Shown here piece by piece: positions 1 to 8,335 of a DNA stretch of 64,000 nt. The translations under genes were made by a program, and so were the position numbers. This DNA is from Sphingobacterium bambusae (GTDB lineage: Bacteria > Bacteroidota > Bacteroidia > Sphingobacteriales > Sphingobacteriaceae), in assembly GCF_033955345.1 (NCBI RefSeq), contig NZ_CP138332.1:992001-1056000 (forward strand), read 5' to 3'. Each line of letters starts with the position of its first letter. Position 1 is the stretch's first letter. The notes beneath the pieces were generated by a model that had not been told where the DNA came from, did no database searches, and saw only the letters and a program-made list of their open reading frames with translations.

Positions 1-3
1 CTG

Positions 4-378
4 CTATGCAACAGCAGCCGTACCTTTTTCTTTAAATTCCTTATATTTTCGCATTTCTTCGGAAAGCTTACTGATGGCGTAGCCAACAATCGTTAGATCA
101 TCCAGCCATCCTAGGATAGGAACCACGTCAGGAATGGCATCTAGGGGCGACAGCACGTAGATCACAGTTCCCACAATAACCGATAGGTTCCATTTATTCA
201 TTTTGTAGCGACCAGCAAGACTATCCTTCGCCATGGCAATCAGCAATTTAAAATCATTCATCTTATCTGCCAAATTTACAGCTTTTGATTCCGCACGATC
301 CAGATCATCCTGCGAAATGGACGTCTTACGAAATTGATCAAACAGCTGAAATGCGCGTATCCACCTCATCTTTTTCAT
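4..378 (-). CDS. DUF1232 (YkvA-like) small membrane protein
   Basis: This is a complete 124-residue protein. The first 60 residues are charged and helical. Residues about 63-101 form a hydrophobic stretch containing YVLSPLDAIPDVVPILGWLD, which is the hallmark of the DUF1232/YkvA family. The family is widespread and has no firmly assigned biochemical function; a membrane-associated role is usually inferred. The gene stands alone, with its start facing the divergent cation transporter at 605. The C-terminus is a short charged tail. Family assignment is confident; function is not. Confidence 0.8.
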   Translation of the reverse strand: MKKMRWIRAFQLFDQFRKTSISQDDLDRAESKAVNLADKMNDFKLLIAMAKDSLAGRYKMNKWNLSVIVGTVIYVLSPLDAIPDVVPILGWLDDLTIVGYAISKLSEEMRKYKEFKEKGTAAVA

Positions 379-604
379 ATTAGCAATATACGTTTTATTT
401 TAAAACTGACCAAAAAGCATGCCTAGCCCATTCGGCCTACCTTTGCAAACAAGCTATAGCGGTTCAAATTCGTGGAGGCAACTTATATTAGGAAAAACAA
501 GCCGACATATGTACTACAGGTTTCCATAAGATCTATGAAATCTTTTTTCGTCAACAAGCATGCTCCTTGCGATAAATGCCCTATCTTTGGCAAAAAAAGC
601 GCGT

Positions 605-1501
605 ATGTCAAACTCCGATAAAGCAATAAGAACGACATATTTCAGCATCCTCACCAACTTTCTCTTGGCATTAATTAAATGGCTTGCGGGATTTTTCGGA
701 AACTCCTATGCACTGATTGCCGACGCCATCGAGTCTACAGCTGACATCTTTTCTTCTTTTCTCGTGTTATTGGGTCTAAAGTATTCCAAACGTCCGGCCG
801 ATCAATCACATCCCTACGGCCACGGCCGGATAGAACCACTGATTACTTTTATCGTTGTTATCTTTTTGGTGATTTCGGCTTTTGTAATCGCGATGGAAAG
901 TATCGAGAATATCAAAACACCACACGACTTACCGAAGCCTTGGACCTTAATTGTGCTTGCTGGTATCATTATTTGGAAAGAAACATCGTTTCGCATTATC
1001 ATGAAGCGCAGCAAAGCCTTAAATAGCACCTCCTTAAAGGCAGATGCTTGGCATCACCGTAGTGATGCTATTACTTCAGTAGCCGCTTTTATCGGTATCG
1101 CCATCGCACTGTTTTGCGGTGAGGGCTATGAAAGCGCCGACGACTGGGCGGCTCTTTTGGCCTCCGGCTTGATTATCTACAATTGTTACGGCATATTTCG
1201 TCCGGCCTTAGCGGAAATCATGGACGAAAACAGGTATGAAGAGCTGGAAGAAGAGGTACGCCGGGAATCCCTAAAAGTCGATGGCGTATTACTGATTGAG
1301 AAGTGCTACATCCGAAAGATCGGTATGCTCTTCCAAATTGACCTGCATGCGGTCGTTGCGCCTCACATATCCGTTCGAGAGGGTCATGAAATTGCCCATC
1401 GACTGAAGGATTATCTGATAGCTCATATTGATAACATCGGGAATGTGTTTGTTCATATTGAGCCTTTTGATGAGGCTCCAAGTGGCCCGCATAACGAGTA
1501 G
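605..1501 (+). CDS. Cation diffusion facilitator (CDF) family metal transporter
   Basis: The predicted 298-residue inner-membrane protein has several transmembrane segments and a cytoplasmic C-terminal domain. Family signatures are visible: ALIADAIESTADIFSSF near residue 35, the HPYGHGRIEPL loop, and ADAWHHRSDAITS, whose His and Asp residues match the metal-binding pair of TM5. CDF proteins export divalent metals such as Zn, Fe, Mn or Co in exchange for protons; the metal here cannot be read from sequence. I chose the ATG at 605 because family members begin just before the first membrane helix. An in-frame ATG at 560 would add 15 residues of poor quality. The gene is monocistronic and ends at a hairpin shared with the convergent fucose operon. 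Confidence 0.85.
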   Translation: MSNSDKAIRTTYFSILTNFLLALIKWLAGFFGNSYALIADAIESTADIFSSFLVLLGLKYSKRPADQSHPYGHGRIEPLITFIVVIFLVISAFVIAMESIENIKTPHDLPKPWTLIVLAGIIIWKETSFRIIMKRSKALNSTSLKADAWHHRSDAITSVAAFIGIAIALFCGEGYESADDWAALLASGLIIYNCYGIFRPALAEIMDENRYEELEEEVRRESLKVDGVLLIEKCYIRKIGMLFQIDLHAVVAPHISVREGHEIAHRLKDYLIAHIDNIGNVFVHIEPFDEAPSGPHNE

Positions 1502-1513
1502 TACGTATAAACA

Positions 1514-1555
1514 AGCCAAGTGACGGTGTGTAATCTTTCACCCCATCACTTGGCT
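1514..1555. terminator. Bidirectional hairpin between CDF gene and fucose operon
   Basis: A 10-bp perfect stem (AGCCAAGTGA with TCACTTGGCT) encloses a loop of about 22 bases. It lies between two convergent genes, so it may terminate both. T-runs are short, so efficiency is uncertain. Confidence 0.55.
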
Positions 1556-1579
1556 ATACCCTATTAGCTATTTTACTTT

Positions 1580-2371
1580 TTAATTTTCCTTAATCAACGA
1601 ACGATCGAGGTGCACATAGCCGCCATCGACATGAATCAATTGCCCGGTGGTATGGCTCGATTTATCCGATAGTAGAAATGCCGTCGTGTTGGCAATTTCC
1701 TCAGCCGTTGTCATCCGATGTTCCAATGGGATACGGTCGGTTATTTTCTGCAAAGTCTCTTCCGGATTATCAAGCGTTTGTATCCAAGAATCATATTGTG
1801 GCGTTGCACACTCTGCAACGATAATAGCGTTCACCCGTATACTGTACGGAAGCAGCTCTACAGCCCATTCGCGCGTAAGTGCATTACGTCCACCATTAGC
1901 AGCAGCATAGGCCGAGGTATTTCCTTGCCCCGTTTCAGCAGTCTTCGAGCTGATGTTCAGGATAGTTCCTTTAGACACACGCAAGGCATCGATACAGTAA
2001 TGCGCCATCAGGTAATAGTGAATCAAGTTTTTGTGCAAAGAATCCACAAACCCTTCGTAGCTCCCAGAGATGAGCCCCACCCCGTCATTATGACCAGCAT
2101 TATTGACCAACCCGTCGATGCGACCATAAACCGACAATGTCTTCTCCACAGCCCGCCGACAGGCTTCTGGATCAGAAAGCTCTGCTTCCACGCTCAGTGC
2201 CTTTCCTCCTAGCGCTTCCACTTCCGCTTTCACCAAATCGTTATCAGCTTGTTTTCTGCCCACGATTACGGGCACAGCGCCTTCCTTGGCCAGCGCAATC
2301 ACAATAGCACGACCTATGCCTTTGGCACCGCCCGTCACTATAAAAATCTTATCGCTTAAATTTAAATCCAT
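1580..2371 (-). CDS. SDR-family dehydrogenase, probable L-fucose dehydrogenase
   Basis: This 263-residue short-chain dehydrogenase carries the TGGAKGIG nucleotide-binding motif (residues 14-21) and NNAG (90-93). It probably oxidises L-fucose to L-fucono-lactone with NAD(P)+, the first step of the non-phosphorylating pathway, because it ends an operon holding every later step. The catalytic Ser is near residue 142 and Tyr at 155. Position 159, normally the catalytic Lys of YxxxK, reads Asn (YAAAN). That is either an unusual active site or a single-base change. The gene starts 13 bases after the lactonase stop, consistent with co-transcription. The exact substrate is inferred from context; the SDR fold is certain. 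Confidence 0.75.
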   Translation of the reverse strand: MDLNLSDKIFIVTGGAKGIGRAIVIALAKEGAVPVIVGRKQADNDLVKAEVEALGGKALSVEAELSDPEACRRAVEKTLSVYGRIDGLVNNAGHNDGVGLISGSYEGFVDSLHKNLIHYYLMAHYCIDALRVSKGTILNISSKTAETGQGNTSAYAAANGGRNALTREWAVELLPYSIRVNAIIVAECATPQYDSWIQTLDNPEETLQKITDRIPLEHRMTTAEEIANTTAFLLSDKSSHTTGQLIHVDGGYVHLDRSLIKEN

Positions 2372-2384
2372 TGTTATTTTTCAC

Positions 2385-3212
2385 TTAAACATTGTAAAAA
2401 CTAGCTGCATTTCCACCCCAAAAAGCGTCGCGTTCTGCAGCAGAGAAATCCGATAAATTATCTGTCGCCACACGCACCACATCAGCGTAAGAACCCGCCA
2501 GCGTGCAAACAGGCCAATCCGTACCAAACATTACCCGTTCTTTACCAAAACAGGCGATAGCATGTTGTACATAGGGCTTGAAATCAGCCAACATCCATTG
2601 GCTCCAATGGGCTTCGGTAAGCAGTCCAGACACTTTGCAATATACATTTGGAAAAGCGGCTAGCTTTTCAATAAATGCCGCCCAAGCCGTAAACTCTCCA
2701 CTGCGAATATTCGGTTTAGCCATATGATCCAAAACGAACTTTTGATTTGGGTGCTGCGCCACACAAGCAAGCGTGCTGGCATAGTGGCGAGGGCGAATCA
2801 ACAGATCGTAGGTATATTTAAACTTCGTTAAAGCGGCTATACCGCGCAGAAAGGCTGGCCGTACTAAAAAATCAGGATCATCTTCTGCTTCTATCACATG
2901 ACGAAACCCTTTGATTATCCTATGCTGACTAAACTGCTCTAGCTGTTGTTCCACATCGTCGGCCTGCAGGTCTACCCAACCAACAACCCCTTTTACCATA
3001 GCATACATCGTCGAGAGATCCACGAGAAACTGGGTCTCCTCAACAGATTGCGAAGCCTGAACGGCAATAACGCCGTCCATTCCATTCTCTTTTAAGAGAG
3101 GAGCCAAATCTGTCGGTAGGAAATTACGCTGGATGGCAGCCATATCATCTGTTATCCAAGCATCGCGTTCCGCGTTAAAAATCCAAAAATGTTGATGAGC
3201 ATCGATACGCAT
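2385..3212 (-). CDS. Amidohydrolase-family lactonase, probable L-fuconolactonase
   Basis: The 275-residue protein is a COG3618-type metal-dependent hydrolase. It begins with MRIDAHQHFW (the metal-binding HxH of the TIM-barrel amidohydrolases) and carries GTDWPVC near residue 235, which holds the conserved Asp. Members hydrolyse sugar lactones. In a fucose operon the expected reaction is L-fucono-lactone to L-fuconate. No signal peptide is present, so it is cytosolic. It lies 17 bases downstream of the FAH-family gene and just upstream of the dehydrogenase. The family is clear; the substrate follows from operon context. Confidence 0.8.
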   Translation of the reverse strand: MRIDAHQHFWIFNAERDAWITDDMAAIQRNFLPTDLAPLLKENGMDGVIAVQASQSVEETQFLVDLSTMYAMVKGVVGWVDLQADDVEQQLEQFSQHRIIKGFRHVIEAEDDPDFLVRPAFLRGIAALTKFKYTYDLLIRPRHYASTLACVAQHPNQKFVLDHMAKPNIRSGEFTAWAAFIEKLAAFPNVYCKVSGLLTEAHWSQWMLADFKPYVQHAIACFGKERVMFGTDWPVCTLAGSYADVVRVATDNLSDFSAAERDAFWGGNAASFYNV

Positions 3213-3229
3213 AGCGACTTCCCCTTCTA

Positions 3230-4084
3230 TTAACCTTTGTAAGCAATGACTTCCTGACGCGATTCACCCAAGTAATCGGCACCCAATTCGACTACATCAC
3301 CAGCCTTCAGGTAAATTGGCGGATTGAATCCTAGGCCAACACCTGCGGGCGTGCCTGTGGAAATCACATCTCCTGGAAGCAGGGTCATAAATTGAGAAAC
3401 ATAGGATACCACATGAGCTACAGAGAAAATCAAGTTGCTTGTATTTCCGTCTTGGAAAGTTTTGCCATTCACCTTTAACCAAAGACGTACGTTGTTGATA
3501 TCGGGAATCTCGTCTGTTGTTGTTAGATAAGGCCCCATAGGCGCAAAGGTATCACAGCCTTTTCCTTTGTCCCAAGTTCCACCGCGTTCCAGTTGGTAAG
3601 CACGCTCCGAGACATCATTGTGCAGCACATAGCCCGCAATGTAGTTCAACGCATCGGCTTCATCTACATAAGATGCTTTTTTGCCGATTAAGATACCAAA
3701 TTCCACTTCCCAATCGGTCTTTTCAGAATTTCTTGGTATAATAATTTGGTCGTTTGGCCCCGCCAAAGAGGTGGTTGATTTCATAAAGATGATGGGCTCT
3801 GCGGGAATCTGCGCACCAGTCTCTTCCGCGTGATCTTTATAGTTAAGACCGATACACACAATCTTTGAAGGTCGCGCAAACGGCGCGCCCAACCTCGTTC
3901 CCTGAGGCACCTCAATCAATTTTCCGGCATTGGCTTTCACAAATTCTTCCAATCTAGCTAAACCATTCTCCGCAAAGAATTGTTCATTGTAATCACCGCC
4001 AAAGGCTGATACATCATAGTTTACACCATCAATTTGAACAGCAATCTGCTCTTTTCCTGATTCTCCAAAACGTAGTAACTTCAT
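3230..4084 (-). CDS. FAH-family hydrolase, probable 2,4-diketo-3-deoxy-L-fuconate hydrolase
   Basis: This 284-residue fumarylacetoacetate-hydrolase superfamily protein shows the family core: CIGLNYKDHAEETG near residue 77, IIFMKSTTSLAGPND near 98, and the acidic DWEVEFGILIG metal-binding stretch near 125. In the fucose pathway the enzyme cleaves 2,4-diketo-3-deoxy-L-fuconate to pyruvate and L-lactate. It needs a divalent metal and is cytosolic. The next genes encode the dehydrogenase that makes its substrate and the lactonase. About 105 bases separate it from the upstream SDR gene, the widest gap in the operon. Confidence 0.8.
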   Translation of the reverse strand: MKLLRFGESGKEQIAVQIDGVNYDVSAFGGDYNEQFFAENGLARLEEFVKANAGKLIEVPQGTRLGAPFARPSKIVCIGLNYKDHAEETGAQIPAEPIIFMKSTTSLAGPNDQIIIPRNSEKTDWEVEFGILIGKKASYVDEADALNYIAGYVLHNDVSERAYQLERGGTWDKGKGCDTFAPMGPYLTTTDEIPDINNVRLWLKVNGKTFQDGNTSNLIFSVAHVVSYVSQFMTLLPGDVISTGTPAGVGLGFNPPIYLKAGDVVELGADYLGESRQEVIAYKG

Positions 4085-4189
4085 TTTATATAGTATTGGG
4101 TAGTGGTGATCTGGATCACGTATTTAATACAAACACATCGTTCCAGCGCTGACCACATTTTTACATGTTGATTTTCTAATTTTTACCTT

Positions 4190-4954
4190 TTAATTGTTCA
4201 ATTTGATGAAGCCGCCGTCAATAGGATAATCATTCCCCGTAATGAAAGCTGCATCCTCCGAACAGAGAAACAATGCCAATTTAGCAATTTCCGCTGGCTT
4301 AGCCATCCTGCCTATAGGCTGCGATTGCGACAGTTTTTCGAACATTTCGGCCTCTTGACCGGGATAGTTCTTTGCGATAAAGCCATCCACGAAAGGCGTA
4401 TGCACGCGAGCTGGCGAGATCGAGTTACAGCGGATGTTATCTTTCATATAATCGCGCGCCACGGACATGCTCATCGCATAAATCGCTCCTTTGCTCATCG
4501 AATAAGCAAAACGATCTGCAATACCTACCACGGCAGCAATAGAAGCTAGATTTAAGATAGCTCCTGCCCCTTGCTTCTTCATCGCCGGAATAACGGCATA
4601 AAGCGCATTGTAGGCGCCTTTCACATTGACGTTGAACACACGTTCAAAGTCCGTTGCAGCACAGTTTTCAAGATTGCCAACATGGGCAATACCTGCATTG
4701 TTCACCAAAATATCTACATGGCCAATGGCAGACACAATGGCTACCACCTCCTCCTGTACACCCACATTGCAAGCGTGCACCTTGGCCTGCCCGCCACGTG
4801 CGACAATCTCGTCTACAACGGTCTGACCAACTTCGGCATTCAGATCCAAAATATGAACCTCAGCGCCCTCATTGGCAAAAAGCTCGGCAATCGCCCGTCC
4901 GATGCCACTACCGCCACCGGTAACGATGGCCACCTTATTCTTCAGTTTCGACAT
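4190..4954 (-). CDS. SDR-family dehydrogenase, probable 2-keto-3-deoxy-L-fuconate dehydrogenase
   Basis: A 254-residue classical SDR with an intact active site: TGGGSGIG (12-19), NNAG (85-88), Ser138, Tyr151 and Lys155 in YSMSK. It is distinct from the other SDR of this operon, which lacks the Lys. The expected reaction is NAD-dependent oxidation of 2-keto-3-deoxy-L-fuconate at C4, giving the 2,4-diketo acid split by the FAH-family enzyme encoded next. The start lies one base after the fucosidase stop codon, suggesting translational coupling. The role is inferred from operon content. Confidence 0.78.
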   Translation of the reverse strand: MSKLKNKVAIVTGGGSGIGRAIAELFANEGAEVHILDLNAEVGQTVVDEIVARGGQAKVHACNVGVQEEVVAIVSAIGHVDILVNNAGIAHVGNLENCAATDFERVFNVNVKGAYNALYAVIPAMKKQGAGAILNLASIAAVVGIADRFAYSMSKGAIYAMSMSVARDYMKDNIRCNSISPARVHTPFVDGFIAKNYPGQEAEMFEKLSQSQPIGRMAKPAEIAKLALFLCSEDAAFITGNDYPIDGGFIKLNN

Positions 4955-4955
4955 A

Positions 4956-6266
4956 TTATTTTATACTTAACTTTAATACTAAATCTGCTGTATCAGGCGT
5001 TCCTTCAGGCAGCTGCACCACCAACACATTATTATCAAGCTGGTGATATTTAATTTTTGTTTTTCCATCAAAGGAAGTCAGCGACGATACCTTAAACTTA
5101 AAATTGGGTATCAAAAAGTTGTCTTTTCCGGTATTGAGCAGATGTACATATACCGTATTGCCCTTTTTTGTCAAGGCATAGTCGTCGGTTGGCGCAACAA
5201 AGCCACCTTCGGTACCATAAATACTTTCGCCATAGGTTTTCAGCCATTCACCAAGTTGCTTTAAGCGTTCCTGTTGATAATCCTGAATTTCTCCATTCGG
5301 CATCGGCCCAACATTAAGCAGCAGATTCGAACCATAACCGGCCGCTTTCACCAAATAGGTAAGCACCTCTTTAAATGACTTCTGTTGCCTATCCTTTATA
5401 TCAAAGCCCCAAGATCCCGCAATAGTGCCACAAACCTCTTTGGGCAAATTCCCAACAGCATCAGCCGCTGTTCCAAAACCCGTGGTGTTATGTCCAGGAA
5501 GGTCGCGCTCGAACATTTGGAAATCTTCCCCTTCGAAAGGCGCAACGTGATGGTTGTTACCAATTAAACATTGTGGCTGTAGCGAATGAATTAACGAATA
5601 GATCTCATCGTAATGCCAATTTGCATCCGGTTTATCCCAATGCCCATCAAACCAAATGCCATCGATCTGTCCGTAGTCTGTCAACAACTCCGTGAGCTGG
5701 GTCTTCATAAACTGTATATACTTATCCCAAGATCCCCGATCCACATGCCTACCCGCTATACCTTTCCCGGTACGTCCCAATGGAGCATAGTCATCCCGTT
5801 TCCAGTCTAACAAAGAATAATAAAACATAATACGAATACCTTCCTCGCGGCAGGCATTGACGAGTTCCTTCACGATATCCCGTTTGAACGGTGTTGCTTT
5901 CACGATATTATAATCCGAAGCTTTCGAATCCCACATCGAGAAACCATCGTGGTGCCTTGTGGTGAAAGTAATGTACTTCGCTCCAGCATCTTTAAAAAGC
6001 TTGGCCCATGCTTTCGCATCAAAATCAATGGGGTTAAAAAATGTAGGCAAAAGCCCGTATTCACTAATCCCTAGATTTTTATTATTCATCACCCACTCGC
6101 CATCACCCAGCACGGAATACACACCCCAATGTATAAAAACACCAAAACGCGATTCGGCAAACCATTTCCTGTTTTCCAGATTCGCCGCACTAGGTTGATA
6201 GGCAGTTTGTGCGAAAGAACCGCTCAGCAAGCCGAACAGTAATGCAAAGACCAATAACTTTTTCAT
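4956..6266 (-). CDS. GH29 alpha-L-fucosidase, exported
   Basis: The 436-residue protein opens with a signal peptide (MKKLLVFALLFGLLSGSFAQ) and then the GH29 catalytic barrel: FGVFIHWGVYS near residue 42, FTTRHHDGFSMWDS near 100, and IDGIWFDGHWDKP near 205, whose Asp is the likely nucleophile. It releases terminal L-fucose from glycans in the periplasm or at the cell surface, feeding the symporter of the same operon. The protein ends soon after a short beta domain and lacks the long accessory modules of some GH29 enzymes. It sits between the dehydratase and the 2-keto-3-deoxyfuconate dehydrogenase. Confidence 0.9.
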   Translation of the reverse strand: MKKLLVFALLFGLLSGSFAQTAYQPSAANLENRKWFAESRFGVFIHWGVYSVLGDGEWVMNNKNLGISEYGLLPTFFNPIDFDAKAWAKLFKDAGAKYITFTTRHHDGFSMWDSKASDYNIVKATPFKRDIVKELVNACREEGIRIMFYYSLLDWKRDDYAPLGRTGKGIAGRHVDRGSWDKYIQFMKTQLTELLTDYGQIDGIWFDGHWDKPDANWHYDEIYSLIHSLQPQCLIGNNHHVAPFEGEDFQMFERDLPGHNTTGFGTAADAVGNLPKEVCGTIAGSWGFDIKDRQQKSFKEVLTYLVKAAGYGSNLLLNVGPMPNGEIQDYQQERLKQLGEWLKTYGESIYGTEGGFVAPTDDYALTKKGNTVYVHLLNTGKDNFLIPNFKFKVSSLTSFDGKTKIKYHQLDNNVLVVQLPEGTPDTADLVLKLSIK

Positions 6267-6294
6267 ATCAATATTTTTAGTTTATACGGTTAGA

Positions 6295-7959
6295 CTACAG
6301 CGAAACTCCCCTTCGCCATGGAATAAAATCATCTTGCCCGAGCTGTACAGCCTTTGGCTGCGAAACACCACTTGCTACCTCGATCACATACTCCAAGATC
6401 CGGTGTGCCGCGTCCTCGATGGTCTCTTCACCATCGATGATCGTACCACAGTTCAAGTCAATGATATCCGGCATCTTCTCGAAGGTTTTCGTGTTGGTGG
6501 ACAATTTGATCACCGGCGCCACAGGATTTCCGGTAGGCGTTCCCAGTCCTGTTGTGAAAAGCACCACGTTCGCTCCCGCAGCAACTTCCGCCGTGGTACT
6601 TTCCACGTCGTTGCCCGGTGTACACAAAAGATTCAGCCCCGGCAGATTCGCCAATTCGGGATAATCCACCACCGCTGTTACCGGCGAAGTGCCTCCTTTC
6701 TTGGCTGCTCCGGCAGATTTTATGGCATCCGTGATCAGTCCATCGCGAATATTCCCCGGCGAGGGGTTCATGTAAAAGCCCGAACCATCGGCCTCCGCCT
6801 TTGCATTGTAGGTCTTCATCAGGTGCATAAACTTTTCTGCCGTAGCCTCATCAATACAACGATCGCTAAGTTCCTGTTCCACGCCACACAGCTCGGGAAA
6901 CTCCGCCAAAATAACGGATCCCCCAAGAGTAATCAACATATCCGAAAGATAGCCCAAGGCCGGATTTGCAGATATGCCCGAAAAACCATCTGAGCCTCCG
7001 CATTCCAAACCAATGCACAGCTTATCAAGCGAAGCCGGCTGGCGCTCTTGTTCATTGGCGATGCTTAGCCCCGCAAAGGTAGCTTTGATGGCTTTCTGCA
7101 TCAGCTCCTGTTCGGTGCCTTCTAACTGCTGCTCAAAAACAAAAAGTGGCTTATCAAATTGTGGATCACGTTTCTTAATTTCATCGCGCAAAATAGATGC
7201 TTGCGCATGCTGGCAGCCCAAGCTCAAGATCGTTGCGCCCGCTACATTAGGATGCGTTACATAGCCCGCCAAGAGACCACAGAGTGCGTCGGAATCCATA
7301 CGTGTACCACCACATCCCATATCATGGTTCAAAAACTTCACGCCATCCACATTGGCAAATAAGCGGTTTTTACGCACATTGGCTTTCGCCGACGAAAGGT
7401 CTACAGCAAGCAACTCATCTACCGATGCCCCCGACTTGTAACGGGATATAAGTGCATCCACCTCATCGGAATAATCTTTCGATTCCACTTGGTAGCCCAA
7501 CTTCTCTTCCAGTGCAGCTTTCAAGGTCAGCACATTTCTGTTTTCACAAAAAACCATCGGAATAACCAACCAATGGTTTGCCGTACCAACAGTGCCATTG
7601 CTGCGATGAAAGCCCTCAAATGTACGTCCTTCAAAACGCGATACATCTGGCTTGGTCCAAGCCAATTTCCGGGTACCCATCCTAAAATCGTCCGAAGCAT
7701 GACGGAGATTTGCTGTCGTAATGACCTCCCCCTGCGCTACGGCAACATTCATCTTACCGACCAATACGCCATACATAAAAATCGGTGCATCTTGTGGCAA
7801 AGCAGTAATCGTAAATTTATGTTTTGCGGCAACAGCACTTAGCAAGGGAAACTGTTCTCCTTGAAAATCTACCACAAATCCTACTGGCAAGTCACGCAAA
7901 GCGACCAATACATTATCCTCTGGATGAATCTGCAAATATGACAATCGTACGCTATCCAT
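6295..7959 (-). CDS. UxaA-family (altronate dehydratase-like) dehydratase, probable L-fuconate dehydratase
   Basis: This 554-residue protein has an N-terminal SAF-like domain (about residues 10-85) and the long C-terminal UxaA domain with the Cys/Gly segments typical of altronate/galactarate dehydratases (for example LGCQHAQ near 255 and LECGGSDGFSG near 323). The family dehydrates sugar acids using a metal centre. Here it fills the L-fuconate dehydratase step, which in Xanthomonas is done by an unrelated enolase-superfamily enzyme. Its ATG overlaps the mutarotase stop as TAATG, so the two genes are translationally coupled. The substrate is inferred. Confidence 0.8.
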   Translation of the reverse strand: MDSVRLSYLQIHPEDNVLVALRDLPVGFVVDFQGEQFPLLSAVAAKHKFTITALPQDAPIFMYGVLVGKMNVAVAQGEVITTANLRHASDDFRMGTRKLAWTKPDVSRFEGRTFEGFHRSNGTVGTANHWLVIPMVFCENRNVLTLKAALEEKLGYQVESKDYSDEVDALISRYKSGASVDELLAVDLSSAKANVRKNRLFANVDGVKFLNHDMGCGGTRMDSDALCGLLAGYVTHPNVAGATILSLGCQHAQASILRDEIKKRDPQFDKPLFVFEQQLEGTEQELMQKAIKATFAGLSIANEQERQPASLDKLCIGLECGGSDGFSGISANPALGYLSDMLITLGGSVILAEFPELCGVEQELSDRCIDEATAEKFMHLMKTYNAKAEADGSGFYMNPSPGNIRDGLITDAIKSAGAAKKGGTSPVTAVVDYPELANLPGLNLLCTPGNDVESTTAEVAAGANVVLFTTGLGTPTGNPVAPVIKLSTNTKTFEKMPDIIDLNCGTIIDGEETIEDAAHRILEYVIEVASGVSQPKAVQLGQDDFIPWRRGVSL

Positions 7960-8294
7960 TATTTCTCTAACTCAAAAATTTTATCCATCATCACCCATTT
8001 CTCGCCAGGTTTGGCACCGGGAACCACCTGCTGGTATTTCCACATTAGCTCCTCCCACTGTTGCACCTTGGCATTTCCCTGATCCATCTCGTCCTTTCTA
8101 CTGAAGGAAAATGCGTCATCCACTTCCATCAGCATAAACAAACGATTGGAAAAGCGATAAATTTCCATTCGCTCTACCCCCGATTCCAAGATCGACTTTT
8201 CGATCTCTGGCCATACCGACGCATGGTAACGTTCGTACTCGGCAATCAATTGCGGATCATCGACCAGATCCAATGCAAGCGCAAATCTTCTCAT
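7959..8294 (-). CDS. L-rhamnose/L-fucose mutarotase family protein
   Basis: A 111-residue protein of the L-rhamnose mutarotase (RhaM/YiiL, dimeric alpha-beta barrel) type. Recognisable features are the start MRRFALALDLVDDPQLIAEYERYH, the WPEIEKSILESGV stretch, and VERMEIYRFSNRLFMLMEVDD. Such enzymes interconvert alpha and beta anomers. In this operon the likely substrate is L-fucose, so the free sugar reaches the dehydrogenase in the right anomer. It shares one base with the next gene (TAATG). No rhamnose genes are nearby, which supports a fucose role. Confidence 0.82.
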   Translation of the reverse strand: MRRFALALDLVDDPQLIAEYERYHASVWPEIEKSILESGVERMEIYRFSNRLFMLMEVDDAFSFSRKDEMDQGNAKVQQWEELMWKYQQVVPGAKPGEKWVMMDKIFELEK

Positions 8295-8335
8295 GCTCTT
8301 CTCTAATTATTATAGTATATCTCTTTATTATTGTT

